A stretch of DNA of 64,000 nt from Micromonospora sp. M71_S20 (GTDB lineage Bacteria; Actinomycetota; Actinomycetes; Mycobacteriales; Micromonosporaceae): contig NZ_RCCV01000004.1 in NCBI RefSeq assembly GCF_003664255.1, forward strand, positions 620,001 through 684,000. Direction: 5' to 3'. The translations under genes and the position numbers were made by a program. Position 1 is the stretch's first letter. Every line of letters begins with the position of its first letter. Below are positions 18,549 to 27,042 of the stretch, one piece after another. Under the pieces are notes generated by a model that saw only the letters and a program-made list of their open reading frames with translations, did not search any database and was not told where the DNA came from.

Positions 18549-19490
18549 GTGGACATCGAGGCCGTGCGCACCTTCGTCGCCGTCGTCGACGCGGGACAGT
18601 TCCAGGAAGCCGCCGTCGACCTGCGGATCACGCAGCAGGCCGTCTCCAAGCGCGTCGCCAACCTCGAACGCGACCTTGGCGTCACCCTCTTCGCCCGTAC
18701 CGCCCGCGGCGCCCGGCTCACCCTCGACGGGCAGGCGTTCCTTCCGCACGCCCGCGAACTGCTCCGAGCGGCCGAACGGGCTGCCGCCTCGGTCCGGCCG
18801 GGCGAACGCGCGCTGCGCGTGGACGTCCTGAACCGCCGCATCGCCCCGGCCGTGGCACTGCGGGACTTCCACCGGGCGCACCCGGCGATCGAGTTGGACG
18901 TCGTCACGCTGTCGGACGCCAACGCCGCGACGGCCATCGAGGCGGTCCGCGCCGGGGAGATCGACGCGACCTTCCGGGCCGTGCCCGTACCGGACCGCGC
19001 GCTACCCGACGGAATCGTGGTCGAACGGGCCCTGGACGACCCGCTGCAACTGCTCGTCGGGCCGTCCCACCCGCTCGCCGCCGCCCGGTCGCTGACCCCG
19101 GCCGACCTGGCCGGGCACCGCATCTGGATCCCGGGCATCCGGCGGGGCACCGAGTGGGCCGCCTACTACGACGAGCTCACCGCAGCCTTCGACCTGAGGA
19201 TCGACGCGATCGGCCCGAACTTCGGCACCGAGGCGCTGCTCGACGCGATCGCCGACTCCACCGACCTGGCGACCCTCGTGGGCACCGGCGACCGGTACAT
19301 CTGGCCGGCCACCCATGACCTGCGCCGCATCCCGCTGCACGGCCCGACGCCGGTCTACCCCCACTCGTTCGTACGCCGCGCGGGCAACCGGCACCCCAGC
19401 CTCACCGCCCTTCGCCGGCACCTGGTGGCGGCGCGGAGGGCCACCGTGGCCGAGGCCTGGACGCCGGGCTGGGCCCGCCCGCGCGCCTGA
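18549..19490 (+). CDS. LysR-family transcriptional regulator
   Basis: A 313-residue LysR regulator. The winged HTH occupies residues 1-60 (VDIEAVRTFVAVVDAGQFQE, QQAVSKRVANLERDLGVTLF) and the periplasmic-binding-like effector domain follows (ALRVDVLNRRIAPAVALRDF onward). GTG 18549 is chosen because TACGAT ends 7 nt upstream, implying a leaderless transcript, and no ribosome binding site is present. Divergent from the MFS transporter at 17173-18420, its likely target. The effector is unknown. Confidence 0.9.
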   Translation: MDIEAVRTFVAVVDAGQFQEAAVDLRITQQAVSKRVANLERDLGVTLFARTARGARLTLDGQAFLPHARELLRAAERAAASVRPGERALRVDVLNRRIAPAVALRDFHRAHPAIELDVVTLSDANAATAIEAVRAGEIDATFRAVPVPDRALPDGIVVERALDDPLQLLVGPSHPLAAARSLTPADLAGHRIWIPGIRRGTEWAAYYDELTAAFDLRIDAIGPNFGTEALLDAIADSTDLATLVGTGDRYIWPATHDLRRIPLHGPTPVYPHSFVRRAGNRHPSLTALRRHLVAARRATVAEAWTPGWARPRA

Positions 19491-19526
19491 CCCCGGCCGA
19501 CCTGGACGGTGCCGGGTCGGCCGGGG
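19491..19526. terminator. Bidirectional terminator between LysR and the reductase gene
   Basis: An 11-bp perfect inverted repeat (19491-19501 with 19516-19526), 14-nt loop, directly after the LysR stop and before the 3' end of the convergent reductase gene. Confidence 0.75.
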
Positions 19527-19548
19527 CGCGGTCGGGCGAGAAGAAGGG

Positions 19549-20862
19549 TCAGACGGCTCCGACGGCCACCGGCTCGCCGGGGGCCGGCTCGGCGGCGGGT
19601 GGCGGAGCGGGGACCGACGCCGCGCCGGCGACGGGAGCCACCGTCTCCTCGGGCAGGTACTTGCCGAGCTTGCGGATCCGCCTGGCGTTGTTGACCAGGA
19701 CGTCGATCGACGGCAGGTCGGTGTCGAGCCGCACGATCGTCGGGTTGGCGGCGGCGTGGTGGATGTTGCTCAGCAGCGTGTGGAACGACCGCGGGAACAG
19801 CGAGCGCACGAACTTGGACTGCTGCCGGCCGCGCCGGATGCTGGTGATCGGCTTCGACCAGTCGATCTGGCCCAGCCGGAACCGGTGTTGCCGGAGCAGT
19901 TCGCGCCGGAACTCCTGCCACGGCACCAGCTTCAGGTCGAACCGCTCGGCGACCTCGCGGGTGGTCGCCGGGGTCACCGGGTAGCTGATCGCCCGGGGAG
20001 CGTCCGACAACGCGTTGTCCACGACCGACCGGGCCAGCACGTCGCCGGCGACGATCGGGCTGGTGACCTCCGAGTCCCAGATCAGGCCCAGCTGCAGCAT
20101 GTGCGAGATCATGTTCCAGAACGAGTACTCCATACCGGGGTCCTTGAACCCGGTGGGCGCGCCGCCCAGCGCGAACGGCGCCTGGTAGATGTGGATGGGC
20201 ACGCCGTCGCGGTTCGCCCGCAGGCTGAGGTGCTTGACGACCCACTTCATCCTGCTGTAGCCCGTGTAGAAGAAGCTGTTGCGGTAGAAGTCGCGCCGCT
20301 GCTGATAGACCTCGCTGCCGACCGAGCCGATGACGTGCAGCGTCTTGAACCGCTGCTGCAGGCAGAACTCGGCGAGCCGGAGCGTCGGCAGGACCTTCTC
20401 CTGGCGGTACCGGGCGTAGGGGTAGTCGTGGGTCGTCGCCCCCGCGGCGTCGATGACCACGTCGACCTCGGCGAGCAGTTCGTCGTGGGCGGCGGGGTCG
20501 AGCCCCATCGCCGGCTCCAGGTAGCTGCCCTCCAGGACCGACAGCTTCCCGGTGTCGGGCAGCTCCATCTTGTACTTGCGCAGCTGCCGCGCGATGCGGT
20601 CCTCGCCGGACTTGTCGCCCTTGCGGCGCACCAGGGCGTAGACCGTCGCCACCCGGGCGTCGCCGAGGAGCTCACGCAGCATGTGCATGCCGACGTATCC
20701 GTTCGCGCCCAGCAGGAGCACGTTCTTCGGCTCGTCGGCACCGCGTCGGGGGAGCCGGCTCGCCACCGCTCGCGGGTCCTCGGAGTAGCCGAGCGAGAGC
20801 CGGTTGGGGCTGCCTGTCGACAGCGCGATCCGGTCGCTGTTGTGTCGCAGGAAAATGTGCAT
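19549..20862 (-). CDS. NAD(P)-dependent thioester-reductase-like SDR
   Basis: A 437-residue extended short-chain dehydrogenase. LLLGANGYVGMHMLRELL near residue 50 is the nucleotide-binding motif, and the YSRMK segment supplies the catalytic Tyr and Lys. The large C-terminal substrate part and overall layout resemble thioester reductase domains of carboxylic acid reductases and NRPSs, which release carrier-bound acyl groups as aldehydes or alcohols. A Pro/Ala-rich tail ends the protein. ATG 20862 follows AAAGGCGG. It is the last gene of an operon with an AMP ligase and two carrier proteins, so reduction of an acyl- or aminoacyl-carrier thioester is the likely job; an epimerase/dehydratase role is possible. 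Confidence 0.75.
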   Translation of the reverse strand: MHIFLRHNSDRIALSTGSPNRLSLGYSEDPRAVASRLPRRGADEPKNVLLLGANGYVGMHMLRELLGDARVATVYALVRRKGDKSGEDRIARQLRKYKMELPDTGKLSVLEGSYLEPAMGLDPAAHDELLAEVDVVIDAAGATTHDYPYARYRQEKVLPTLRLAEFCLQQRFKTLHVIGSVGSEVYQQRRDFYRNSFFYTGYSRMKWVVKHLSLRANRDGVPIHIYQAPFALGGAPTGFKDPGMEYSFWNMISHMLQLGLIWDSEVTSPIVAGDVLARSVVDNALSDAPRAISYPVTPATTREVAERFDLKLVPWQEFRRELLRQHRFRLGQIDWSKPITSIRRGRQQSKFVRSLFPRSFHTLLSNIHHAAANPTIVRLDTDLPSIDVLVNNARRIRKLGKYLPEETVAPVAGAASVPAPPPAAEPAPGEPVAVGAV

Positions 20863-20921
20863 GGATCCGCCTTTGCACGAAGGGTGGGTGTTTGGGGGCC
20901 GGACGGGGACCGCGCCGGCGC

Positions 20922-22475
20922 TCAGGCCACGCGCCGGTCGAGGTGCTGCCAGAACCTCTCGCGCAGCTCCCGCCGGAGGAGCTTTCCGCTGGGGTTGCGG
21001 GGCAGCTGGTCGACGAACTCGAAGCTCGCCGGGATCTTGAAGTCGGCGATCCGTCCCCGCAGGAACGGGGTGAGATCGCGGGCGGTCGCGGGCTGGTCGG
21101 GGTGGGTCACCACGAAGCAGTGCACGACCTCGCCCCAGTGCTCGTGCGGCACGGCGACGGCGGCGGCCTCGACCACGCCCGGGTACGCGCAGACCGCGTT
21201 CTCGATCTCCGCCGGGTAGACGTTCTCGCCGGCCACGATGATCGTGTCCTTGATCCGGTCGCGGACGAACAGGAAGCCCTCGTCGTCCAGGTAGCCGGCG
21301 TCGCCGGTGTGCAGCCAGCCGTCGACCAGGGTCGCGGCGGTGGCCTCGGGCAGGCCCCGGTACTCGATCATCCGAGCCGGGGTCGACAGGCAGATCTCGC
21401 CGACCTCGTACGGCGGCAGCACCCGGCCCGTACCGTCGACGATCTTCACGCCGAAACCCGGGTACGGCCGACCGGCCGCCTGCATGCGCGGCCCGCCGAC
21501 GACGTGCTCCGACGGCGGCAGGCAGACGGCGGTGTTGCCGCTCTCGGACAGGCCGTAGATCTGCGCGAACTCGCAGTCGAACATCTCGATGCTGCGGCCG
21601 AGCAGCGCTTCGGAGATCGGCGACCCGCCGTAGACGATCTTGCGCAGCGAGACGAAGTCCTCCCGCTTCGGCCGGGGCGGCGCCAGCATCATCTGCAGCT
21701 GGGCCGGCACGACGCACGCAGTGGTGACGCCGTGCCGCCGGATGAGGCGGACCGCCTCGTGCCCGGCGAACACCCGGACCGACACGTTGGTGATGCCGGC
21801 GCTGAAGCCCTGGATCGACCACCAGAGCCCACCGATGTGGAACCCCGGGATGCCGATCAGGCTCACGTCGTCCGGCCGCCAGTCGATCCAGTCCAGGCCC
21901 TCGGAGGCGAGCGCGTCCCGCACCGCGAAGAAGCTGCGGTGGGCCAGCACGACCCCCTTGGGGTTGCCCGTCGTGCCGCTGGTGTACACCTGGGCCAGGG
22001 GCTGCTCCTCGGTCCAGGACGGGTCCAGGTCGCCGTCCTCGTCGGCCTGCCAGCCGGTGAAGCCGGCCAGCGGCACGACCTCGCGCAGCTCGGGCAGGTC
22101 CGGCCGCAGCGTGTCGACGGTGTCCAGGAGGTCCTCGTCGCAGAAGAGGACCGTGCTGCCGGAGTCGCGCATGATGTGGCGGATCTCGCCGGCGCGCAGC
22201 CGCCAGTTGATGGGGACCAGCACGGTGCCGGTCTTGGCGCAGGCGAACAGGACGTCGTAGTAGTGCTCGGACTCCTTGCCGAGGTAGGCGACGCGGTGCC
22301 CGGCCGTGACCCCGGCGCGCCGCAGGGCGTGCGCCGTCCGGTTGCTCGACCGGTGCAGCTGCGCGTAGCTGACCGAACGGTCCTCGCAGTGCACCGCCGG
22401 GTGGTCGGGCCGCTGCCCGGCGTGGAATGCGACGACGTCGTGCACCGTGCGCAACTGCGGGTGGTACGCCGTCAT
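20922..22475 (-). CDS. Acyl-AMP ligase (ANL superfamily)
   Basis: A 517-residue adenylate-forming enzyme of FadD/acyl-CoA synthetase type. It has the P-loop YTSGTTGNPKG near residue 165, YGLSESG, the hinge region GWLHTGDAGYLDDEGFLFVRDRIKD and the terminal Lys region LPRNPSGKLLRREL. It activates a carboxylic acid with ATP and would load it onto a thiol, here most likely one of the two free carrier proteins encoded directly upstream. The start ATG (22475) overlaps the carrier-protein stop (22472) by four bases. Chain length or aromatic nature of the substrate cannot be read from the sequence. Confidence 0.88.
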   Translation of the reverse strand: MTAYHPQLRTVHDVVAFHAGQRPDHPAVHCEDRSVSYAQLHRSSNRTAHALRRAGVTAGHRVAYLGKESEHYYDVLFACAKTGTVLVPINWRLRAGEIRHIMRDSGSTVLFCDEDLLDTVDTLRPDLPELREVVPLAGFTGWQADEDGDLDPSWTEEQPLAQVYTSGTTGNPKGVVLAHRSFFAVRDALASEGLDWIDWRPDDVSLIGIPGFHIGGLWWSIQGFSAGITNVSVRVFAGHEAVRLIRRHGVTTACVVPAQLQMMLAPPRPKREDFVSLRKIVYGGSPISEALLGRSIEMFDCEFAQIYGLSESGNTAVCLPPSEHVVGGPRMQAAGRPYPGFGVKIVDGTGRVLPPYEVGEICLSTPARMIEYRGLPEATAATLVDGWLHTGDAGYLDDEGFLFVRDRIKDTIIVAGENVYPAEIENAVCAYPGVVEAAAVAVPHEHWGEVVHCFVVTHPDQPATARDLTPFLRGRIADFKIPASFEFVDQLPRNPSGKLLRRELRERFWQHLDRRVA

Positions 22476-22723
22476 CGGCCCGTCCCTTCCGGGACCGCCA
22501 GCGTCTCCTCGAGGTACCGCACGATCGCCGGGCCGGACGCGAGGGCCGGCAGCAGGTTCGGGTCGATCTCGATGCCGAACGCGTTCTCGAGCGCCATCAT
22601 GAGCTGGATCTGGCGCAGCGAGGTCCAGCCCGGGACGGTGTCCGGATCCAGCTGCTCGGGCAGCTCGTCCGGTGCGACACCGAACACCGAGGCGACCACC
22701 TCGCGGACGCGGGTCTCCAACAT
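22472..22723 (-). CDS. Acyl/peptidyl carrier protein 1
   Basis: An 83-residue free-standing carrier protein beginning MLETRVREVVASVFG. The phosphopantetheine Ser lies in GWTSLRQIQLMMALENAFGI; the residue before it is Thr rather than the usual Asp. ATG 22723 follows AAGGAG, two bases after the stop of the other carrier protein. Translationally coupled to the AMP ligase, which is its probable loader. Confidence 0.88.
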   Translation of the reverse strand: MLETRVREVVASVFGVAPDELPEQLDPDTVPGWTSLRQIQLMMALENAFGIEIDPNLLPALASGPAIVRYLEETLAVPEGTGR

Positions 22724-22725
22724 TG

Positions 22726-22998
22726 CTACTCCTTGGGTGTCGCGCCGAGGCCCTGCCCCGGGGTGAAGAAACGTCGCGTGATCCGGGAGATGGTGCGGAA
22801 GTCGTCCGTGCTCACCTCGTCGAGGGAGATCTCCGTGCCCAGTTCCGCCTCGATCAGGTAGAGCAGCTCGACGAAGTGCATCGAGTTCAGGACGCCCGTG
22901 TCCACGAGGTCGTCGTCGAGCCCGACCGAGTCGATGTCCGGACATCTGGCGCGCAGGAACGTGGTGAGGAACTCCGGAACCGTCTCGGTCGTACTCAT
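22726..22998 (-). CDS. Acyl/peptidyl carrier protein 2
   Basis: A 90-residue free-standing carrier protein starting MSTTETVPEFLTTFL. The phosphopantetheine site is DTGVLNSMHFVELLYLIEAE, a D-x-G-x-x-x-S-M pattern like the carrier proteins that hold glyceryl or short acyl groups. ATG 22998 overlaps the stop of the transglutaminase-like gene by four bases and follows AGGAGGGG. Two different carrier proteins in one operon suggest that an intermediate passes from one to the other. Confidence 0.88.
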   Translation of the reverse strand: MSTTETVPEFLTTFLRARCPDIDSVGLDDDLVDTGVLNSMHFVELLYLIEAELGTEISLDEVSTDDFRTISRITRRFFTPGQGLGATPKE

Positions 22999-24014
22999 GA
23001 CCCCTCCTGGGGGCGTGTCGGTGCGGGGAGGATCTTCGTGGTGAGCCGGGCCGCCGTCGGTTCGTCGGCGCACCGGTGTTCGGCCACGGCCCGTCCGGTG
23101 GACAGGCCGGTCGGGATGAGCCGGTTGGTGCGCAGTGCGACGGCCGGATCGCGCAGCAGCGGATTGGTGTCGCGCACGGTGGCGGAGAACAGCGCGAAGA
23201 CCGGGTCGATGACCTTGGTCGCCCCGTCGGCGTCCTCGACCTCGACCCAGGCGTGGACCAGGTCGAGCATGCCGACCACCCAGCCGATCCGGGTGACCGC
23301 CGGGATGCCGGCCCGGCGGCAGAGCTGAGCCAGGTACCGGCTCGCCGAGTCGCAGCTCGCCACGCCGTGCGTGGTCACCAGGTCGACGTCGTTCTGCAGG
23401 GCCTCGGGCAGCTTGACCCAGCGCAGGTCCATGGCGGCGAACTCGGCGGCGATCGCGCGCAGCTCCGGGGAGCGCAGCTCGGCCAGCTCGCCGCGGGTGT
23501 GGACGGTGGCGGTGACGGCGAGCTGCGACGCCGTACGGGTGACGGTGTCGCCGGGGTCGCCGCTCGGCCCGGCGGTGCCGTCGGCGTCCTCGACCGTCAG
23601 GTCGCGCACCGCGCCGCCGCAGCGTTCGGGGCGCGGCAGGGCCAGCGTGCTGGTCGGCCGCGGGCCGCACGTGTCGGCGGCACACGCGATGCGCAGCGCG
23701 AACCGGGAGGCGCGGGGCGCGAGCAGCTCCTCGGTCGACGAGCGCATCCACCGGAGCGAGTAGGCGAAGGCCTGCTCCGGCACCGTCGTGCCGGTGCCGG
23801 AGTACAGCGCCAGGTTGAACAGGTCGCGCGAGTCGAACCGCTCCTCGCCCGGGTCACCGCTGGCTGGCAGCCCGCGGTCGAGCAACGTGGAGAGCGTGTG
23901 GTCGTCGCAGCCGAGGACCTGTCTCGCCGAGGCGCGGTCGACGTCGTCGAGCCGGTGCTCCGGCGGGACCGCGTAGAGCGTGTCCAGCCCCCGGCACAGT
24001 CCGGCCGCCGTCAT
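22995..24014 (-). CDS. Transglutaminase-like enzyme
   Basis: A 339-residue protein whose C-terminal half has the transglutaminase/papain-like triad: Cys in GVASCDSASRYL (about residue 220), His in LVHAWVEVED (about 251) and Asp in KVIDPVFAL (about 270). The N-terminal 190 residues match no domain I recognise. Family members make or transfer amides; a transglutaminase homologue forms an amide between two carrier-bound acyl groups in andrimid biosynthesis. Beside two carrier proteins and an AMP ligase, carrier-to-carrier amide formation is a reasonable hypothesis. ATG 24014 overlaps the previous stop and its own stop overlaps the next start. Confidence 0.75.
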   Translation of the reverse strand: MTAAGLCRGLDTLYAVPPEHRLDDVDRASARQVLGCDDHTLSTLLDRGLPASGDPGEERFDSRDLFNLALYSGTGTTVPEQAFAYSLRWMRSSTEELLAPRASRFALRIACAADTCGPRPTSTLALPRPERCGGAVRDLTVEDADGTAGPSGDPGDTVTRTASQLAVTATVHTRGELAELRSPELRAIAAEFAAMDLRWVKLPEALQNDVDLVTTHGVASCDSASRYLAQLCRRAGIPAVTRIGWVVGMLDLVHAWVEVEDADGATKVIDPVFALFSATVRDTNPLLRDPAVALRTNRLIPTGLSTGRAVAEHRCADEPTAARLTTKILPAPTRPQEGS

Positions 24015-24652
24015 GACCGCGCCGGGTTGTCGCGCCACATGGTCTTGATGACGCTTCCGGTGCTCAGCACGTACTCGTCCACGGAGGTCCACCCGAGCAT
24101 CTCGTTGATCTGCACCTGCTCCGGGCCGGCCGAGGTCTCCAGGTAGCCGGGCAGGCCGAGGGCCTCGGCCCGCTTCTGGCCGGCGCGCATGAGGACGTAG
24201 CCGACACCGACCGAGTCGACCCGCCGGCCGAGCACCGCGAACCACACGTGCGGGCTGCTGGGGCGCATCCGGTCGAGCGCGTTGGAGATCCGCACCGCCT
24301 CCGTCACGGCCCGCGGCCCGGCCAACAGGCACGCCACCGAGCGCAGCGCCCATCCCCACCACGGCGTCGTGCGCTCGTCGCCGTAGAGGACGAGGATCCC
24401 GTCGAGCCGGTCGGCGCGGTACGCGGCGAGGGTGATGCCCGAGCTCATCAGCTGGGCGATCACCAGCTCGGCCAGGTACAGCGCGGTCAGCGCGGACCTG
24501 CGCTGCCACCGGGGGAGCGAGCCGGCGGCGGCCCAGATGGCGCCGTTCTCGTACGCCTGGGCGAGCAACCGGGCGCCTGCCCACAGCTGCCGCCACCCGA
24601 GGTCCCGGACCTCGAGTCTGGGCTCCGGGCGCGCGATCGTTCGACTGTTCAT
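24011..24652 (-). CDS. GNAT-like acyltransferase
   Basis: A 213-residue protein with the GNAT fold pattern in its second half: SPHVWFAVLGRRVDSVGVGY, then LMRAGQKRAEALGLPGYLET and INEMLGWTSVDEYVL. The usual R/Q-x-x-G-x-G/A pyrophosphate loop is partly degenerate (VDSVGVG), so acetyl-CoA use is uncertain; a carrier-protein donor is possible. It heads the minus-strand operon: ATG 24652 follows GGGGTGA. All following genes overlap or nearly touch, down to the reductase. Confidence 0.65.
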   Translation of the reverse strand: MNSRTIARPEPRLEVRDLGWRQLWAGARLLAQAYENGAIWAAAGSLPRWQRRSALTALYLAELVIAQLMSSGITLAAYRADRLDGILVLYGDERTTPWWGWALRSVACLLAGPRAVTEAVRISNALDRMRPSSPHVWFAVLGRRVDSVGVGYVLMRAGQKRAEALGLPGYLETSAGPEQVQINEMLGWTSVDEYVLSTGSVIKTMWRDNPARS

Positions 24653-24924
24653 AGTTCACCCCACGTCCAGACGGGAGCCCGCTGACCTGGGTGAATTTAA
24701 TGGTCTTGGGTAATCGGCCAGTAATAAGAAGATCCCTTCGCCGGTTTCCGCAGTTGCGGCGGCTGCGGGGGCCGGCGCGCGACGTCGGCCCCGCCGCCCG
24801 CGAGGACGCGCCCCTCGCCGGGCTGCTCCCTTCCCCGGGGTCGGGTCCGGATGGGAGACTGAGTCGTGTCGCGTGACGACCTCGGGAGCCCGCCGGAGCA
24901 GCACCGTGCCGGGTCGGTGCCGGC
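24653..24924. promoter_or_regulatory. Divergent promoter region of the carrier-protein operon and FAD enzyme
   Basis: The 272-nt gap between divergent start codons has a marked AT-rich island around 24690-24735, unusual in this DNA and the likely position of one or both promoters. I cannot assign unambiguous -35/-10 boxes. No palindrome stood out. Confidence 0.45.
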
Positions 24925-25980
24925 GTGATCACCGGCCACTGGGAGGTCGTCGTCGTCGGCGGCCGGATCGCCGGAGCGTGCACCGCGTGGGCGCTCGCGC
25001 CGTACGCGGAGCGGGTCCTCGTCCTCGACGCCTCGCGGCCCACCGCGTTCTGGCCGCAGCAGTCCACCTGGGACCGGTCCGGCAACCTCGCCTGGGCCGA
25101 GCTCGGCCTGCTGGACACGGTCCTGGCCTGCGGCGCCCCGCGCACCTACGGCGACACCCAGCGCATCGGCGAGGACGTCGTCGAGCGGGTCTACCCGCGC
25201 GAGGACGCGTACTCGTACCGGATGAGCGTGCCGCGCGAGGTGCTGGACCCGGCGCTGCTGGCCGCGGCGCGCGGCCGGGGCAACGTCACCGTGCGGCGCC
25301 CGGCCCGGGTGCGGGACCTCACCGTCGACGCGGGCAGGGTACGCGGCGTGACCGTCCGGCACGGTTCCGTCGACAGCGAGGTCACCTGTGACCTGCTGGT
25401 GCTGGCGGACGGCCGGCTGTCGCGCAACGCGGAACGCGTGGGGGCGACCGCCTACCGGGTCGTCGAGTCACCGTGGTTCGCGCTGCTGGCCTACTACGAG
25501 AACCTGCCGCTGCCCACCGACCGCTCCTACTTCTCGTTGCAGGACCGCAGCGTCCTCATCTCGACGCCCTGCGGCGACAAGCAGTGGTGCGTCGCGCTCG
25601 ACCTGCACCAGAGCCTGATCGACGAGACCGGCCGGCACCCCGCGCGCTCGTTCGAGCGGATGGTGCGCGACGATCCGCTGCTCGGCCCGGCCGTCGCCGC
25701 CGGCCGCCGGACCACGTCGATCGGCGGCGCGGGCCGGATGCGCATGCTGCGCCGGCCGATGAGCGGGCCGGGCTGGTGCCTGGTCGGCGACGCCGGCTAC
25801 CACCTGGACCCGGTCACCGCCCAGGGCACCAGGGCCGCCGTCGTCACGGCCCGGATCCTGCGGGACCGGATCGCGGGCGCCGGCCGCGTCGCGGGCGCGG
25901 ACCTGACCGGCCTGACCGACGAACGCGACGCCGCCCTCGACGACGACTGGGCCTACACCGAGCAGATCGTGCGCGCCTGA
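24925..25980 (+). CDS. FAD-dependent monooxygenase/oxidoreductase
   Basis: A 351-residue flavoprotein of the PheA/TfdB-FAD hydroxylase and halogenase-like group. It has an N-terminal FAD-binding strand (WEVVVVGGRIAGACTAWALA, with GGRIAG replacing GxGxxG), an Arg-rich region, and the second FAD motif PGWCLVGDAGYHLDPVTAQG near residue 290. It lacks an obvious halogenase WxWxIP. It would hydroxylate or oxidise a small substrate, free or carrier-bound. GTG 24925 is the best-supported start although no strong ribosome binding site precedes it. Divergent from the carrier-protein operon and convergent with the dioxygenase gene, so a tailoring role is likely. Confidence 0.8.
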   Translation: MITGHWEVVVVGGRIAGACTAWALAPYAERVLVLDASRPTAFWPQQSTWDRSGNLAWAELGLLDTVLACGAPRTYGDTQRIGEDVVERVYPREDAYSYRMSVPREVLDPALLAAARGRGNVTVRRPARVRDLTVDAGRVRGVTVRHGSVDSEVTCDLLVLADGRLSRNAERVGATAYRVVESPWFALLAYYENLPLPTDRSYFSLQDRSVLISTPCGDKQWCVALDLHQSLIDETGRHPARSFERMVRDDPLLGPAVAAGRRTTSIGGAGRMRMLRRPMSGPGWCLVGDAGYHLDPVTAQGTRAAVVTARILRDRIAGAGRVAGADLTGLTDERDAALDDDWAYTEQIVRA

Positions 25981-25986
25981 CCGACG

Positions 25987-26155
25987 CGTCCACCGGCCGC
26001 CACGTCCACCGGCCGACGTCTCCACCGGCCAGCGTCTCCACCGGCCGACGTCTCCACCGGCGGGCGAGCTGATCCGGCCGGCGCTCCACCGGCCGGGGTC
26101 GGCCCGAGACCGGCTATCCCACCGGCCGGGGACGGCCCGACCGGCTACCCCACCG
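25987..26155. repeat. GC-rich tandem repeats between convergent genes
   Basis: Five imperfect 14-16-nt units with core CCACCGGCC (starting 25987, 26003, 26017, 26033 and 26049) are followed by a second array of about 31-33-nt units containing CCACCGGCCGGGG near 26087-26155, the last reaching the 3' end of the dioxygenase gene. The units are not separated by unique spacers, so this is not a CRISPR. Confidence 0.8.
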
Positions 26156-27020
26156 GCCGGCTGCCGTTGACGGTCACCCGCTGGCCGTAGCGGGAGTGCG
26201 GGTAGTAGTCCCACACGGCGTGGTGCTGGGTGCAGCGGTTGTCCCAGAACACCAGCGTGTTCGGCGTCCAGCGGACCCGGCAGCTCAGGATCGGCTGCTG
26301 GGCGACCCAGCCGAAGAGCATGTCCAGCACCGCCCGGCTCTCCTGGCGGGAGAGCTGCACGATGTGCGAGGTGAAGCCGGCGTTGACGAAGAGCAGCTTG
26401 CGGCCGGTCTCCGGGTGCCGTACGACGACGGGGTGCTCGCTCTTCGGCACGACGTACTCCGGCGGCGGGGTGTGACCCTGCCACGGGATCAGGCCGTCGT
26501 GGATCGCCGTCAGCCCGTCGAGGAAGGCCCGCATCGGCGGGGAGAGCATCTCGTACGCCAGGTGCATGTTCGCCCAGAGGGTGTCGCCGCCGACGCCGAT
26601 CTCCGGCGTCCTGGTGACGTAGAGCATCGAGCCCAGCGACGGCTCGGCCTCGGCCGTGCCGTCGGTGTGCCAGTCCTCGCCGGCCACGAACCGCGACTCC
26701 CGGCCGGCGCTGATCTCGAGCACGGCGGGGTCGCCGCCGTCGAGTTCGGCGAGGGGCTGCCGGCGCAGCTCGCCGAAGTGGCCGGCGAAGCGCTTGTGGT
26801 CCTCGGCGGTGAGCACCTGGTCGCGGAAGACCAGCACGTGGTGGGCGAGGAAGGCGCGCCTGACCTCGGCCAGCTGCCCGTCCGACAGTTCGGTGGCGAG
26901 GTCGAGGCCGGAGACCTCCGCACCGATGACCGGAGAGATCGGTCGGACGGTGATGGTGTCGTAGCGCTCCGGCGGGCGGGTCGTCGCCCGCTCGACGGCG
27001 GCAAGGACGTGCTCTTCCAT
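26145..27020 (-). CDS. TauD-type Fe(II)/2-oxoglutarate-dependent dioxygenase
   Basis: A 291-residue TauD/TfdA-family enzyme. The iron triad is His and Asp in EDWHTDGTAEAEPS (about residue 123-125) and the distal His in RCTQHHAVWDYY (about 270), followed by the Arg for 2-oxoglutarate in YGQRVTVNGS. It hydroxylates or desaturates an aliphatic, amino acid or carrier-bound substrate with loss of CO2 and succinate formation. ATG 27020 has AGGAGG upstream. It is the last gene of the NRPS transcript. An isonitrile-forming role was considered because of a nearby AMP ligase and carrier proteins, but the characteristic thioesterase is missing. Confidence 0.88.
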   Translation of the reverse strand: MEEHVLAAVERATTRPPERYDTITVRPISPVIGAEVSGLDLATELSDGQLAEVRRAFLAHHVLVFRDQVLTAEDHKRFAGHFGELRRQPLAELDGGDPAVLEISAGRESRFVAGEDWHTDGTAEAEPSLGSMLYVTRTPEIGVGGDTLWANMHLAYEMLSPPMRAFLDGLTAIHDGLIPWQGHTPPPEYVVPKSEHPVVVRHPETGRKLLFVNAGFTSHIVQLSRQESRAVLDMLFGWVAQQPILSCRVRWTPNTLVFWDNRCTQHHAVWDYYPHSRYGQRVTVNGSRPVG

Positions 27021-27042
27021 TCGTTCCCTCCTGGATTCGGTG

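Noticed and set aside
24925..25980. Flavin-dependent halogenase
   Set aside because: The FAD motifs fit, but I see no WxWxIP motif and no diagnostic halogenase Lys region; monooxygenase is the safer call.
25987..26155. CRISPR array
   Set aside because: Units are contiguous without unique spacers, are imperfect, and no cas gene is present.
19549..27020. Isonitrile lipopeptide type pathway (TauD enzyme, AMP ligase, carrier protein, NRPS)
   Set aside because: The family-defining FcoT/ScoD-like thioesterase is absent, the dioxygenase has an ordinary HTD motif and lies on a different transcript from the ligase.
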